Below, piece after piece: positions 54,535 to 64,000 of a stretch of 64,000 nt of DNA (its first letter is position 1; every line of letters begins with the position of its first letter). The notes beneath the pieces were generated by a model. It worked only from the letters and a program-made list of their open reading frames with translations. It was not told the origin of the DNA and did no database searches. The position numbers and the translations under genes were made by a program. Source of the stretch: Liriodendron chinense (lineage: Eukaryota; Streptophyta; Magnoliopsida; Magnoliales; Magnoliaceae); NCBI GenBank assembly GCA_003013855.2, contig ML058553.1, forward strand, positions 1 through 64,000, in the 5' to 3' direction.

Positions 54535-55059
54535 CTTGTGAGGATGTTGCCTGTTAGTAATCGAGACTCTCTCTCTCTGACCCCCTCACATACTCGCTGT
54601 AGAAGCTTTGGACAAAGGGAAAAGAAAAATTAACTCAAAGGAAGATACTGCACTCCAAACCATTAATTAAACTCATAGACTAAATGGCAAAAGAACACAT
54701 CCATTACAATTCCAGAGAGAGAGAGAGAGAGAGAGGGAGAGACCCGTTTCTTTCTGAATTTTACTAACCTTAAGCGACAGGAAGTGGAGGCCTATATTTA
54801 CTTACCAGCCAAAAAAAAAAAAAAAAACTTAGCAAACACGCATTCCTCTTTCATTTAAATCTGCAATTGGGGTGGGGGAAGGAACTGGCAGATCTATGTT
54901 GTAGCTGACTTGTCGGACTGCGACCGAGTTAATCCTTTGCCAGGTACACTGCTTTACGTAGTGATCCAAACAGAGCCGCTCTAGATCATGTTTGCCGTGA
55001 ACATGCTGATTCGGCTCATGGAGGAGCTGATGATGAACAGCTTTTATCATACTGAGTAA
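54535..55059. other. Intergenic, nothing recognised
   Basis: Short GA (54716-54739) and A (54812-54828) runs; no domain. Confidence 0.45.
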
Positions 55060-55500
55060 ACTCTGTTGGGTCCACCGTGAATATATGCAGTTTATCCACG
55101 CCGTCCATTCGTTTTTCCAGCTCATTTCAGAGGTCGAGCCCAAATTGAAACATATCCAAAGCTCAAGTGGACCATACCATAGGAAGCAGCGGGAATAATG
55201 ATTTCCACCGTTGAATCCTTCCCAGGTCCCACAGTGATGTTTATTTGTCATCCAAACTGTTCATAAGATCACACAGACATATGAAGGGAACACACAAATA
55301 TCAGCTTGATCCAAAACTTCTGTATCCCTCAAGAAATTTTCAATGGCAGATGTTCAATTCACACCTTTTCCTCTGGAGTGGTCCATTTGGGTCTTAGATA
55401 TTTTTCAATTTTGGGCTCAAGCCCTAAAATTATCTGTTAATATGGATGGACGGAGTGGATAAAATACATAAGTCATGGTAAGCCCCACAGAAGGAGAACT
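55060..55500. mobile_element. Fold-back element of the GGATGGACGG family
   Basis: The left arm is GTTGGGTCCACCGTGAATATA with TATCCACGCCGTCCATTCG. The right arm is TATGGATGGACGGAGTGGAT with CATGGTAAGCCCCAC. The middle has GGTCCCACAGTGATGTTTAT and ATATCAGCTTGATCCAAAAC. One of the best-preserved copies. Confidence 0.75.
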
Positions 55501-56430
55501 TTCAAACTCAGTATGGATGTGACACTATCTGCCCGCATACCTAATTCCAAGTTAACGAAAAATCGGTGGCTCATACCTATTCCCCTCGAAATCTTTTTGG
55601 ACCGTTGCCATCAAATAGGGCCCACCTAGAAACAGTGTGAATCCCCATCCTGCTGTCTTGCTAACTGGACACACAGCATGGATACATAGATTCCTTGTTG
55701 TGCAGGCAATCCAGCCTCTCCCAAGACCAAATCCCAAATTGCCCAACCAAAGCATGAATCGTGCCCATCACTTTTCAGTCTTACGATTGACCCTTGTGGG
55801 TACTCCAAACTAAGCAACTGCACAGAGGACTCCGTGACGAGTCAATGGTGTAGTCACACAAAATTCTGCATATGTGGATCCCATTGTTCCCTTAGTCTGT
55901 CTATGTGGGCCTGATTTGATGGGGGATGGTCCAAAAATCTCTCAAGTGGACCATGAATGGACCACCACGCTAACGTTGGATTTGGAATTGGAAGGGACTT
56001 GGAATGTTAGATTTTCTTCCTCTGTCCCCACCATTGCAATGGAATTTTCTTGACTTTCTTTTGTAGTTTCTTTGTTGTTTTCTTGCTTGCTTTAGGAAAT
56101 AAAGCGTATCTAAGGACGGATTAGGTGGTCACCACAAACCTTGGTGGTGAAAAGACGTTGTGAGATGCAATTGGTGGGGCTGTCCCAAAAACCCTAGGGC
56201 GGTCCGAAAAATATTAGAAAATGCTGTGCTCATCAAATGAAATTATAATAATGGAAACTGTTTACTTATTATTATTGTTATTATTTTTTACAAAGTACTA
56301 AGGTGGGGAATTGTGCTGACAATATGGTTTTCTATATAATATGGAACATCCAAGTAAGAAGTTAGGAACATGCACATGTCCATGCTGTACATTACGTGAG
56401 CCTTTTTTTAGACCTTATCATGAGCTCACC
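55501..56430. other. Intergenic; holds one half of a diverged duplication
   Basis: Bases 55850-56035 match 57345-57545: GTGGGCCTGATTTGATGGGGGATGGTCC against GTGGGCCTGGCTTGATGGGGAATGGTCC, then CGCTAACGTTGGATTTGGAAT against CCCTAACGTTTGGATTTGGAAT. No gene. Confidence 0.6.
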
Positions 56431-56870
56431 ATAGTTTTGCATGGCTAATAAAATTCAGGTGCAGCAATTTGACTGCCTGAACATGTTCTTGTGGTAGGTT
56501 TGAAAAAATAAAAATAAAGAATAAGTCGGCTGCTTCCAACAAAAAGATAGTGACTTTGCTCCTAAAAAAAAAAAAAGAGAGAACATGGCTACTTTGTAAT
56601 CAAGACCTGTTATTTTCAATGGAAATTGAGAAAATCCTGCTTTGGGGGACAGAACATACTACTGGCGTTGCATGTGAAGATCTGGGTACGTGTACAGAGG
56701 CATTGTACGTTGATGTGACATAAAAGATAGTATATTGAAACTGGTGGAGGGTGGGCCCCACCACGTAGCTACCCACGGCAACCATCCCGTCACAGCAACT
56801 ATGTCGGTGTAAGATTGGTGGTGAGCCACTGCTTGAGCCTGCCTTTGTTTCGCACAAAAAGTCTCAACTA
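56431..56870. repeat. Diverged copy of the flank at 49239-49400
   Basis: GTTTTGCATGGCTAATAAAATTCAGG, AACATGTTCTTGTGGTAGG, GGTACGTGTACAGAGGCATTG and GTGGAGGGTGGGCCCCACC occur in the order seen beside the second segmental copy, so fragments of the duplicated block are spread over this end of the window. Confidence 0.6.
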
Positions 56871-58245
56871 ATCACTATCAACTTTAAAATAAAAGAAGAA
56901 AATAATAATGTAAATAATGATGACTATTTACACCATATTTACCCTGTGAAATAGAAATCAAACAGGCCTTATAGGAGCTACCTACATGGGCCAAAGTGGC
57001 CCGCGTGTATGAATTAAAAGTTGTTTATCAGGCGACCCCTAAGGAAAATGTGCAATGATCTAAAATTTGGGGGTCTAATTATCAAGAGGGTCACTGCTCT
57101 ATACATTGAATGTGTACTATTTCTCTTTATTTTCCGACTTGGCATATATTCCTAAATATGCTGCCCACGTTACAAGTGGATGAACCTAATTAAACAACTC
57201 TAAGTCACTTTGAATTAAAATTTGTTTATTTTGATTATTTGATGAACGGCCGAACTTGCATATGATTGTCACTTTGGTATGAGTAGCTAGGGCACTCTAA
57301 AATGAGCATTTGTGAGAAGCCCCCGGATGGGAGGAGTCAAGCATGCAGCCACACAAGATTTTGTACATGTGGGACTGATTGTTCATCTAGAGATCTAGAC
57401 CGTCTGACTAAGTGGGCCTGGCTTGATGGGGAATGGTCCAAAAATCTTTCTAGGGAAATAGGAATGGATTACCACCCTAACGTTTGGATTTGGAATGGAA
57501 AGGGACTATAATGTCGGATTCTCTTCCTCTCTCACCACCGTCATAAAAGTTTTTTAGATTTTCTTCCTCTGCTTTGGTTCCACAGACATATTATTAATTT
57601 GGTGAACTTGGATGTCGGCCATGGGATGTGGGATATGAACAAGTTTCGCCTTATCTTGTTTTTGTTTTTTTTTATTGAAAAAAAAAATGCATACTCAAGA
57701 TACTATTAGTTATGCACGATATACAAGTTGAACTCTATGTTCATGCTATAACCATCTTCAAACAGGGAGGGCAAGGTACTTCTTCATTTAAACCATATTA
57801 TAGCCAAAAAACAAAAAAAACAAAAAAACCCACGTGCGTCAACTTTTAAATAATGTTATCTATCATTCATTTCACTCAAGCTCACGAGCCTGGACTTCAC
57901 TGCCATCCTCAGACCCTTTTTTTTTCCATCATTTGACAACAAAATCTACTAACCTCATGTATCAGAGGCCGCCCAAAAAAGGATAAAAAAAAAAAAAAGA
58001 AAAAGAAAAGAAAAGAAAAGAAAAGAAAAAACGGCAGCATATGGGGGTTTAGGGCAGAAGGTGACAGGAGGTTGACGTGGAATGGAAAGAGAAGGAAGGG
58101 CTGCGAAGGAGAACTTTCAAATCCTCTAATAGACCATTTTAAAAAGCAAGCAAGAGTTTTTTATTACCAAAAAGCGGAGGAAAATCAGAAGGTAAAGAGA
58201 GATGGGAATTGGCCGCTTCTACGCCACAAGTTCAACATAAACTCC
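56871..58245. other. Intergenic; second half of a diverged duplication, A-rich tract
   Basis: 57345-57545 pairs with 55850-56035. An AAAAGAAAAGAAAAG tract lies at 57987-58030. No convincing coding frame. Confidence 0.5.
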
Positions 58246-58445
58246 AACTCACCTTGTAGTATGTCACGCATGTAGGAAGCCGGATCTATGCAAGTAGTGG
58301 GTCCCACCATGCAAAGCACCTGGTGCAAAAATCCTGCTAGTCCGTCTAATTCAATATGCTCGTGGGACAGACACTGTTTAGGTGGGCCACGCACACACTT
58401 GTGTCCTAAAAGCATTGGCCATCCATTGATATTTTAACTTTGGCA
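58246..58445. repeat. Third partial copy of the segmental-duplication core
   Basis: GTATGTCACGCATGTAGGAAGCCGG, GTGGGTCCCACCATGCAAAGCACCTGG and AAAAGCATTGGCCATCCATT match 45360-45510 and 50280-50430. No B3 frame is attached. Confidence 0.75.
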
Positions 58446-59540
58446 GATTTGAAATCCAAAAAAAATCCAGCCGAATCTACCATTGGCATTGGATTGCGTG
58501 ATTCCAATAGCAATCCAAACCTTACTTTTATTATTATATTCTTGTTAAGGGTCAGACAGGTGGGCTCTAAGTAAAGTTCCAAAAGTAAAGGTATGTTAAA
58601 GTATTGTTTACAACAACCAACTTATATCAAATCTGCACCGCACCAATATGACAACGACATGAGCCAAAGTGTTTTTCATTGAAATCAAAGTGCTTTTCAT
58701 CGAGGGTTTGTTTGGATGGAAGGAATCCACCATAACCTGGTATGGTCTACAGTAAACAGGTAATGATTATCACTACTATATTCGTCCGAAGTAAGGTTGT
58801 ATATAATACCAATATCACAAATATCAATGCTCGTGATTAGTAATGTAGTCTTCCACCTATGTGTAGGAGCTTCTTTGGATTACCTTACCTGCAAGGAGTA
58901 GAAGAAGTAGGGAGGAGGGAGGAGCTATAGGACAGCGAGGGACTCTCCGATGTCTAAGTCAGGTTCAGGGACAAGGAGAATTAAGGTTTTGGGTTAAGAT
59001 GTTTCGTACCTTTAGGGTGAAGAACCAAGTTCTATTTATAGAACTTGAGGTTGGTTTAAAGAGTAGGATCCTGCTAGGATACGTTAGTGGAGTTCGTATT
59101 TTAGTAAGATTGTCTCTCTCCAACCACGTCGAAGAGATTCCATTGGGGATAATAGGAGATCTTGGAATATCTAGATCGGATATTCAGTATTTCCGCAAAT
59201 ATCTTTGGACCACCTTTAGGTGGTCGGTATTGCGGCCCTTGGGTGGTCGGTCATTCTCATTGAAGAGCTTGGTGCTCGAGCTCCCTTACTTGGGCTGCAG
59301 ACCTTAGGTGAGGCGAGGTCTTCGGTAGCGTCTGTCTCCTAAACGAAGCATTGTCGACAGGTCCTCTTTCGATTCCTTGGCGAAAGCATGTATGGTTACG
59401 GGAGACCGTTCCTTCACTTTAAAAGCTTTGGGTAGGTTTTTCATGTCCATAGGGGCCATTCGCATGCCACCATGGAACTCGACATCCGGACACAACTCCG
59501 ACGCAAAATAACATGATTCTTGCCATGGAGTGTGGGATTG
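58446..59540. other. Probable retroelement remnant, class unknown
   Basis: From about 58850 the base use changes. On the minus strand TCTATAAATAGAACTTGG (near 59030-59047) looks like an LTR core promoter, and CCTTTAGGTGGTCGGTATTG / CCTTGGGTGGTCGGTC is a short direct repeat (59213-59250). A minus-strand frame at 59495-59304 (GGMRMAPMDMKNLPKAFKVK) is open, but I do not recognise it. Confidence 0.35.
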
Positions 59541-59549
59541 TTGGGATAT

Positions 59550-60155
59550 TACCTAAAAATCATTGGTGTATGTGAATCGTGATTGTAGTCATTGTTTCAT
59601 CCGCTGTCACGAGCGAATTAGTGGTTTTCCTTCTTGTTATCGACGCATTTGAACATCTTCAATCCACCAATCCCAAACGTTCTCATCTAAGTGCAATGTC
59701 GCAATTGAGATTTTTCTTTCTTTAGGGACTTGCATGTAGTTGAAGCGATATTCAACTTTAGAAAACCATTTGTCGATGCGATTATGGCTATTGAAGATGG
59801 GAAGCTCAATCGCCTTGCTGTAGGATCGATCGGCTCATTTAACCCAATCAGAGAATCCAGCGGGTCTCGAAGATGGGTTGTCCTCACGAGGGGCAATTTG
59901 TTTTAATCTTTCTATTATTCAGTCGAACCCATCCAGCAGATTTTGCATGGTTGGATCAACTTTTCGTTGTACCTTGTTATGCGGTGGAATTTGCACATCC
60001 GCTGAACGAGAGAGGAGTGTTTGCAGCCCTTACATGGTCTTCTTCCTCTCTTGGTGGAAAGCTTCATTTCTTTCCGATAAATGAATCCCTGGATCACCGT
60101 CCATAGGATTTTTGTCATAGCCTTGCAGAGTGAAATCTGCCCGAGGTTATTCCTC
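59550..60155 (-). pseudogene. Ty3-gypsy gag relic
   Basis: Reading left from the primer site, the minus strand gives fragments typical of a plant Ty3-gypsy gag in more than one phase: ELPIFNSHNRIDKWFSKVEY with FNYMQVPKER, then ISIATLHLDENVWDWW. That last pattern (LxxxAxxWW after KV.Y) is the capsid core of gag. Stops follow soon (after DVQMRR). Protease, reverse transcriptase and integrase are not visible. It belongs with the LTR at 60179-60850. Confidence 0.65.
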
Positions 60156-60168
60156 GCTCTGATACCAA
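60156..60168 (-). other. tRNA-Met primer-binding site of the Ty3-gypsy relic
   Basis: On the minus strand TTGGTATCAGAGC, the standard initiator-tRNA-Met complement, ten bases inside the LTR edge. Confidence 0.9.
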
Positions 60169-60178
60169 CTTGGCACAA

Positions 60179-60850
60179 TGTAGACGGGGCGTAGGATTGA
60201 TCACCGTCTCTCCTCACAGATAACTACTTTGAATCCACCGAGCTATTAGGAATCATCAACTGATATTCTTCGAATCCATGAGTAAAAGAGTATAAACTCA
60301 ATAGATTTTATTAATCAAAGATAACATAACATAAAAATGAGTTTAAACATCCTTAAATAGAGAAAAAGAACCCTAAAAACCTTAAAATGTGTTAAAAAAG
60401 AATCCTAAACAAACTAGGAAGGAATCACAAAAAATAAAAAATAAGTCAGAAAATCACACATCTCTCTACGCATGGTCGAGCGCCTGGTGAAGGGCGATCG
60501 GGCTCCCTATAAACCCAAAAACAGTTCAGTAAGTAAACTAAAAAATCTAATGAATTTCGGGTGCTTGGTGAAATGTGGTCGAGCACTCAACGTTGCCGAC
60601 AGCTCAAAAGTATTGGGAAACCTTCGGGAATCCTGAATTTCAAGTGCCCGATGAATTGTGGTCAGGTGCCCGACTTTGCCGACGGCTTAAAAGAATCGGG
60701 AAATCCAATTATGACGGCCCGAATCTGTCAGGAACCACCAGAAACTTGATTTTCTGATTTTTCTGCAACTTTTCTTCTAGATCTTTTCTAGTCCTTTTTC
60801 TTTAGGAATATGCTAGACCCTCTTCCTCGATCATGGGGTTCTTCCTCTAC
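60179..60850 (-). mobile_element. LTR of the Ty3-gypsy relic (family A)
   Basis: On the minus strand it ends GACGGTGATCAATCCTACGC ... CCCGTCTACA just before the primer site. A TATTTAAGG core lies near 60346-60354 and CGAGCACCC/CGGGCACC words lie in the upstream part. The same end is recognised at 34370-34420 and 48550-48600. The outer (60850) edge is uncertain. Confidence 0.65.
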
Positions 60851-61140
60851 ATCACCTTCCTAAGGACCACATTAATGTTTAGTTGGTATCTAACTTATTT
60901 ATAAGGTTATATAAGGCATAGATAAGGGGGGAACACGATTATCAGCCTGATCAAACACTTCTTGAGCCCTAATAAGTTTTTAGCCAATGACATTCAATTC
61001 CAACCATTTACACCATATGTGATCCACTTGAGTTTTGGATCTGCTTATTTTTCGGGTTCATGCCCTAAAATTAATTGGCATAATGGATGGAGGGTGTAGA
61101 TAAGTCACATACCTCATAGTGTGCTCCACATTTTTCACGC
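60851..61140. mobile_element. Partial fold-back element (right half)
   Basis: GGACCACATTAATGTTTAGTTGG, ATTATCAGCCTGATCAAACACTT and the right arm AATGGATGGAGGGTGTAGAT with CATAGTGTGCTCCAC are present. The left arm is missing, possibly removed by the LTR insertion. Confidence 0.55.
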
Positions 61141-61730
61141 TCTTTCTCGTGAGTTTTAGCAGTTAAAAAAGCGACCGTCAACTTTATGATTGAAAATCCT
61201 GCAGCAATTACAATAGTGGGCGTTCACAAAGAAGTTTCCGCACGTGAAAGGAAACATTCCTCAAAGCTGCACAGATTCTGCCCCCCATTATTTATGGAAA
61301 AATAGAGGCTATTTGAAAAGGAATCTTTCAGCGAGATATTTGTTTTTATCGATGGATTGTTGAACTTAAAATTATTATTTTATGAGTCAACCCAGTTGCT
61401 GTCGATTTGAACGGATTTTCTATTTTTTTGTCACATGAGAAGTGGTCTCCTTCTTTCTTCTTCTTCCTTTTTTTAATATCTTTTTCTTCTTTTTTCAGCG
61501 TATTTCTCTTTTCTTCTGAGAAATGAATGTCTTTTTCAGTTTGAGCCTCCCTCCACGTTAGCGGCTGAGTAGTTGAGCTTTTGAAAACAATAAAGTGCCG
61601 TACTCTATCAGCATCACCCCAACTACCTGTTGCTGTTTGTGTCTTTCTCTTTACTAGGTCTTAACACTCAGTGCTCTCTGACGAGGCAATGATGGGACTA
61701 CCAAAAGCTCAAACAGTCATGGCTCCCGGT
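61141..61730. other. Upstream region of B3 copy 5
   Basis: TTCTTCTTCC-rich stretch (61448-61500); no gene. Confidence 0.4.
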
Positions 61731-61736
61731 CTCTTG

Positions 61737-61744
61737 TATATAAA
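61737..61744 (+). promoter_or_regulatory. TATA box of B3 copy 5
   Basis: TATATAAA, 76 bp before the ATG, with a leader nearly identical to that of copy 1. Confidence 0.75.
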
Positions 61745-61819
61745 ACCCGCTCGAATAGGCGTTTTTTTGCAATCCAAAGTATTGAGTTGAGGGGAGCTTC
61801 AGTCTGTTTGTATTTCAGA

Positions 61820-62280
61820 ATGAGAATTAATCGGACATCGACTCGCCAGAGCAAGCCTCAGCTGCCAGACTCGGACTCCAGCTCCTCTTGGATTGAGGCC
61901 CATGGCCAGATGCGCGGTGAACGTGTTTTCTTTGTGCTTAGGAGGGAGCTTGCCATGTCCGACGTCAACCCAAGCAAAAATCGTGTCCTCCTCAACAAAA
62001 AGGGGATAGACGAGGCCCTCGTCCCGGTGATGACGAAGAGTTAGGTATCTCTACTAAATGATCAGAGTCAAGGATTCCCAGTCATGGCCATCGATCTGGC
62101 AGGTTAGCAATATGGTCTGGTCATCAAACAGTTGGACAATAGCAACCAATACAGGCTTGGAAAGGAGCTAGTGGTCCGAGATTGTGAAGAATAATAAATT
62201 GGAGGGGGATTCAATCTATATTTGGGCATTCCGACAGAGATAATGAGGAGTTGTGTTTGATCATCGAGCCGCTTTAGAAG
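61820..62280 (+). pseudogene. Small B3-domain protein, copy 5, decayed
   Basis: The ATG at 61820 opens a Ser/Arg-rich arm and half a B3 domain (RVFFVLRRELAMSDVNPSKN, VLLNKKGIDEALVPVM), stopped by TAG at 62042-62044. The same frame then reads VSLLNDQSQGFPVMAIDLAG, another TAG at 62104-62106, and QYGLVIKQLDNSNQY, after which it degenerates; ELCLIIE-like words survive near 62250. Most similar to copy 1 in leader and protein, so these two form one branch of the family. Confidence 0.8.
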
Positions 62281-62306
62281 AGCTAGGGTTTTTTGTGTGT
62301 GTGTGT

Positions 62307-62333
62307 GGGGGGGGGGGGGGGGGGGGGGGGGGG
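62307..62333. repeat. G27 homopolymer after GT repeat
   Basis: A GTGTGTGTGTG stretch runs straight into 27 consecutive G, just after the end of B3 copy 5. Confidence 0.95.
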
Positions 62334-62395
62334 ATGCCAAAGGATTTTCTTCTCACTGTGAGAAGGAAAGATGCCAGATCAGTTAAGATCAAGAA

Positions 62396-62925
62396 GATCT
62401 TGATGGATTTTTTTTATATATCCACGTTGCCCATCTGTTTTTTCATGTTATTTTAGAACGTGGTTCAATCTCTAAGAAGATCCAAATCTCAGGTGGACCA
62501 TAACATTAGATCCAAATCTCTAATGATAAATTACCATTAAAAGCTTTTTGTGGGCCACAAAAGTTTTGGATCAAGCTGATCTTTACATTTTCCCTTCATC
62601 CAAATCTTCTTGACATTATCAACCGGTTGGATTGCAAATAAACATTACTAAATAAACATTACTAAAACATTACAATATGGGCTCTTTGGAATAATTAATG
62701 GTGAGGCGCTCAATCACCACTGTTTCCAGTGGGATGGTCCACCTGAGATTTGGATCTACATAACTTTTAGAACCTCATCCTATAATGGGATGGAGAGATG
62801 GATGGACGGTGTGGATATACAAAAATTCATCCATGTGGGCCCCACAGTAAGGGTAACACCCACTAAGTTGTTCCCCATGTAACACTAAATCTGCTCCCAG
62901 GTAACAGCTAATCCGCTCTCCAGGA
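62396..62925. mobile_element. Fold-back element, GTAACA...CACTAAG subfamily
   Basis: The left arm is TATATATCCACGTTGCCCATC. The right arm is ATGGATGGACGGTGTGGATA with GGGCCCCACAGTAAGGGTAAC and ACACCCACTAAGTTGTTCCC, followed by CAGCTAATCCGC. An internal AAATAAACATTACT is duplicated near 62637-62665. The left terminal part is missing or very diverged. Confidence 0.7.
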
Positions 62926-63039
62926 AATTCCGGTGCCGTAGCTTATCATATTGGTCCATGTCATTTCCAATCAGCTAACAAGATACACCAGATTTATCTT
63001 TCCCAAATATATTGGTCGCTACTTATCACAACTTTTAAC

Positions 63040-63485
63040 GTGTGAAACTTTTTTGGGTCCCACCATGATTTTTGTGTTAGATCCACACCATTCATCAATT
63101 TTTCCAAATAATTCTATTGCATGATCCAAAAAATGAGGTACATCCAAAGTTTAGGTGGATCACACCACAGGGAGCAGTGGGGATTGAACAAACTACGGTT
63201 GAAACTTTCCTACGGCCAACCATGAGGCTTTTTTTTGTTGTTGTTCCATCTTACCTATTTAGAAGATCACACATACCTAGATGAAGTTAAAATACAAATA
63301 TCAGCTTGATCAAATCCTCCCATGGTCCCAATAAGTTTTCAACGATAGCATCAATTAATTCCTACTATTTTTAGTGGTGTGGTCCACTTTAGCTTTGGGC
63401 TTGTATTCTATAATGATCTGAAAAAATGGATGGACAATATGGATCTAGGAAATAAATCATCATGGGGCACACATAAATTTCTTGT
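63040..63485. mobile_element. Fold-back element of the GGATGGACGG family
   Basis: The left arm is TTGGGTCCCACCATGATTTTTG with GATCCACACCATTCATCAAT. The right arm is AAAATGGATGGACAATATGG with ATCATGGGGCACACATAA. Standard middle. Confidence 0.7.
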
Positions 63486-63486
63486 G

Positions 63487-64000
63487 TGGTGCAAGGGAGC
63501 GGATTAGGTGAGATGGCCTCACCTAAGATGGTGCCGTGGGGCCCACCTTGATGTGTGTATTCTATATCCACTCCATCCATCCATTTTTTCAAATCATTTT
63601 AGAGCATGAACCCAAAAATTAAGAAGATCCAATTATTAGGTGGACCATACTCCGAGAATAAGTGGTGATTGAAAACCCTACCATTAAAAACTTCCTAGGG
63701 CGCACCTTAATGTTTACAGTAGCTTTTATTTGCCATCCAATCTATTGATAAGTTCACATAGGCCTGGATGAAGGGAAAAAAAATAAATAAATATCAGCTT
63801 GATCCAAAACTTTTGTGGCCCATTAATGGTCAATCACCACTATTTCCTATACTATGGTCCAACTAATAGTTGGATCTACTTTGATTTTTGGATAATGCCC
63901 TAAAATGATATGGAAAAACGGATGAACGGGGTAGATATAGAGTACACACATTAAGGTGGGCACCATGTTACGGGTCACACAGTCCTCAATGAGACCGAGG
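63487..64000. mobile_element. Fold-back element, GGAGCGGATTAG subfamily, cut by window end
   Basis: It starts GGAGCGGATTAGGTGAGATGG and has TGGGGCCCACCTTGATGTGT and CCACTCCATCCATCCATTTT. The right arm AACGGATGAACGGGGTAGAT with AAGGTGGGCACCATG reaches the window edge, where GACCGAGG-type sequence continues. Confidence 0.75.

Noticed and set aside
60156..60168. Sequence like part of initiator tRNA-Met as a tRNA gene
   Set aside because: Only the 3' primer complement is present, just inside an LTR edge; no cloverleaf.

Overview
The window looks like nuclear DNA of a flowering plant. It has low gene density, layered retrotransposons, plant-type LINEs (RRM/DUF4283 ORF1, RNase H on ORF2), Ty1-copia and Ty3-gypsy relics with initiator-tRNA-Met primer sites, a hAT element with an 8-bp target duplication, and small plant-specific B3-domain genes. 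Dozens of copies of a fold-back element built on words like GTGGGCCCACC and ATGGATGGACGG suggest a magnoliid, but that is a guess.

The most unusual observation is at the left. Bases 1 to about 2,400 are written backwards without being complemented. Reading the complement from left to right gives an almost continuous 3' half of a HAK/KUP potassium transporter, with GT...AG introns, a stop codon and one apparent single-base deletion. No DNA strand can have this polarity, so I treat it as a data or assembly artefact. A second block (about 6,850-8,340) shows the same signs: CpG exceeds GpC, and in mirror reading there is an LTR-like TATA promoter and a TGGCGACTC word known from plant Ty3-gypsy leaders.

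From 2.4 to 22 kb there are only transposon remains: LINE 3' fragments, a 542-bp hAT element, fold-back elements, a CACTA-like end and a PIF/Harbinger-type element inside a LINE fragment. From 22 to 31 kb a disrupted B3 gene is followed by a nested stack. A fold-back element was hit by a 5'-truncated LINE (11-bp target duplication), and that was hit by a 7.3-kb LINE on the minus strand (12-bp target duplication). From 31 to 36 kb lie an RNase H fragment, LTR remnants and a copia gag relic. From 36.4 to 43.4 kb is a complete, young-looking LINE on the plus strand with a 14-bp target duplication, poly(A) tail and few disabling mutations.

From 43.9 to 62.3 kb is a cluster of B3-domain genes (four copies here plus one at 22 kb). 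Two sit in a segmental duplication (43.9-47.2 and 50.0-52.1 kb, minus strand) and two are on the plus strand (53.6 and 61.8 kb). Only the copies at 46.4 and 53.6 kb have intact frames. Each copy keeps a TATA box, and most keep a purine/GT microsatellite downstream. Between them are LTR relics, including a Ty3-gypsy gag with primer site near 60 kb. The last 1.6 kb is three fold-back elements in a row.

I saw no tRNA, rRNA or CRISPR. Apart from the B3 genes and the mirrored transporter I see no convincing host gene. I ran no searches; all family calls come from reading motifs.
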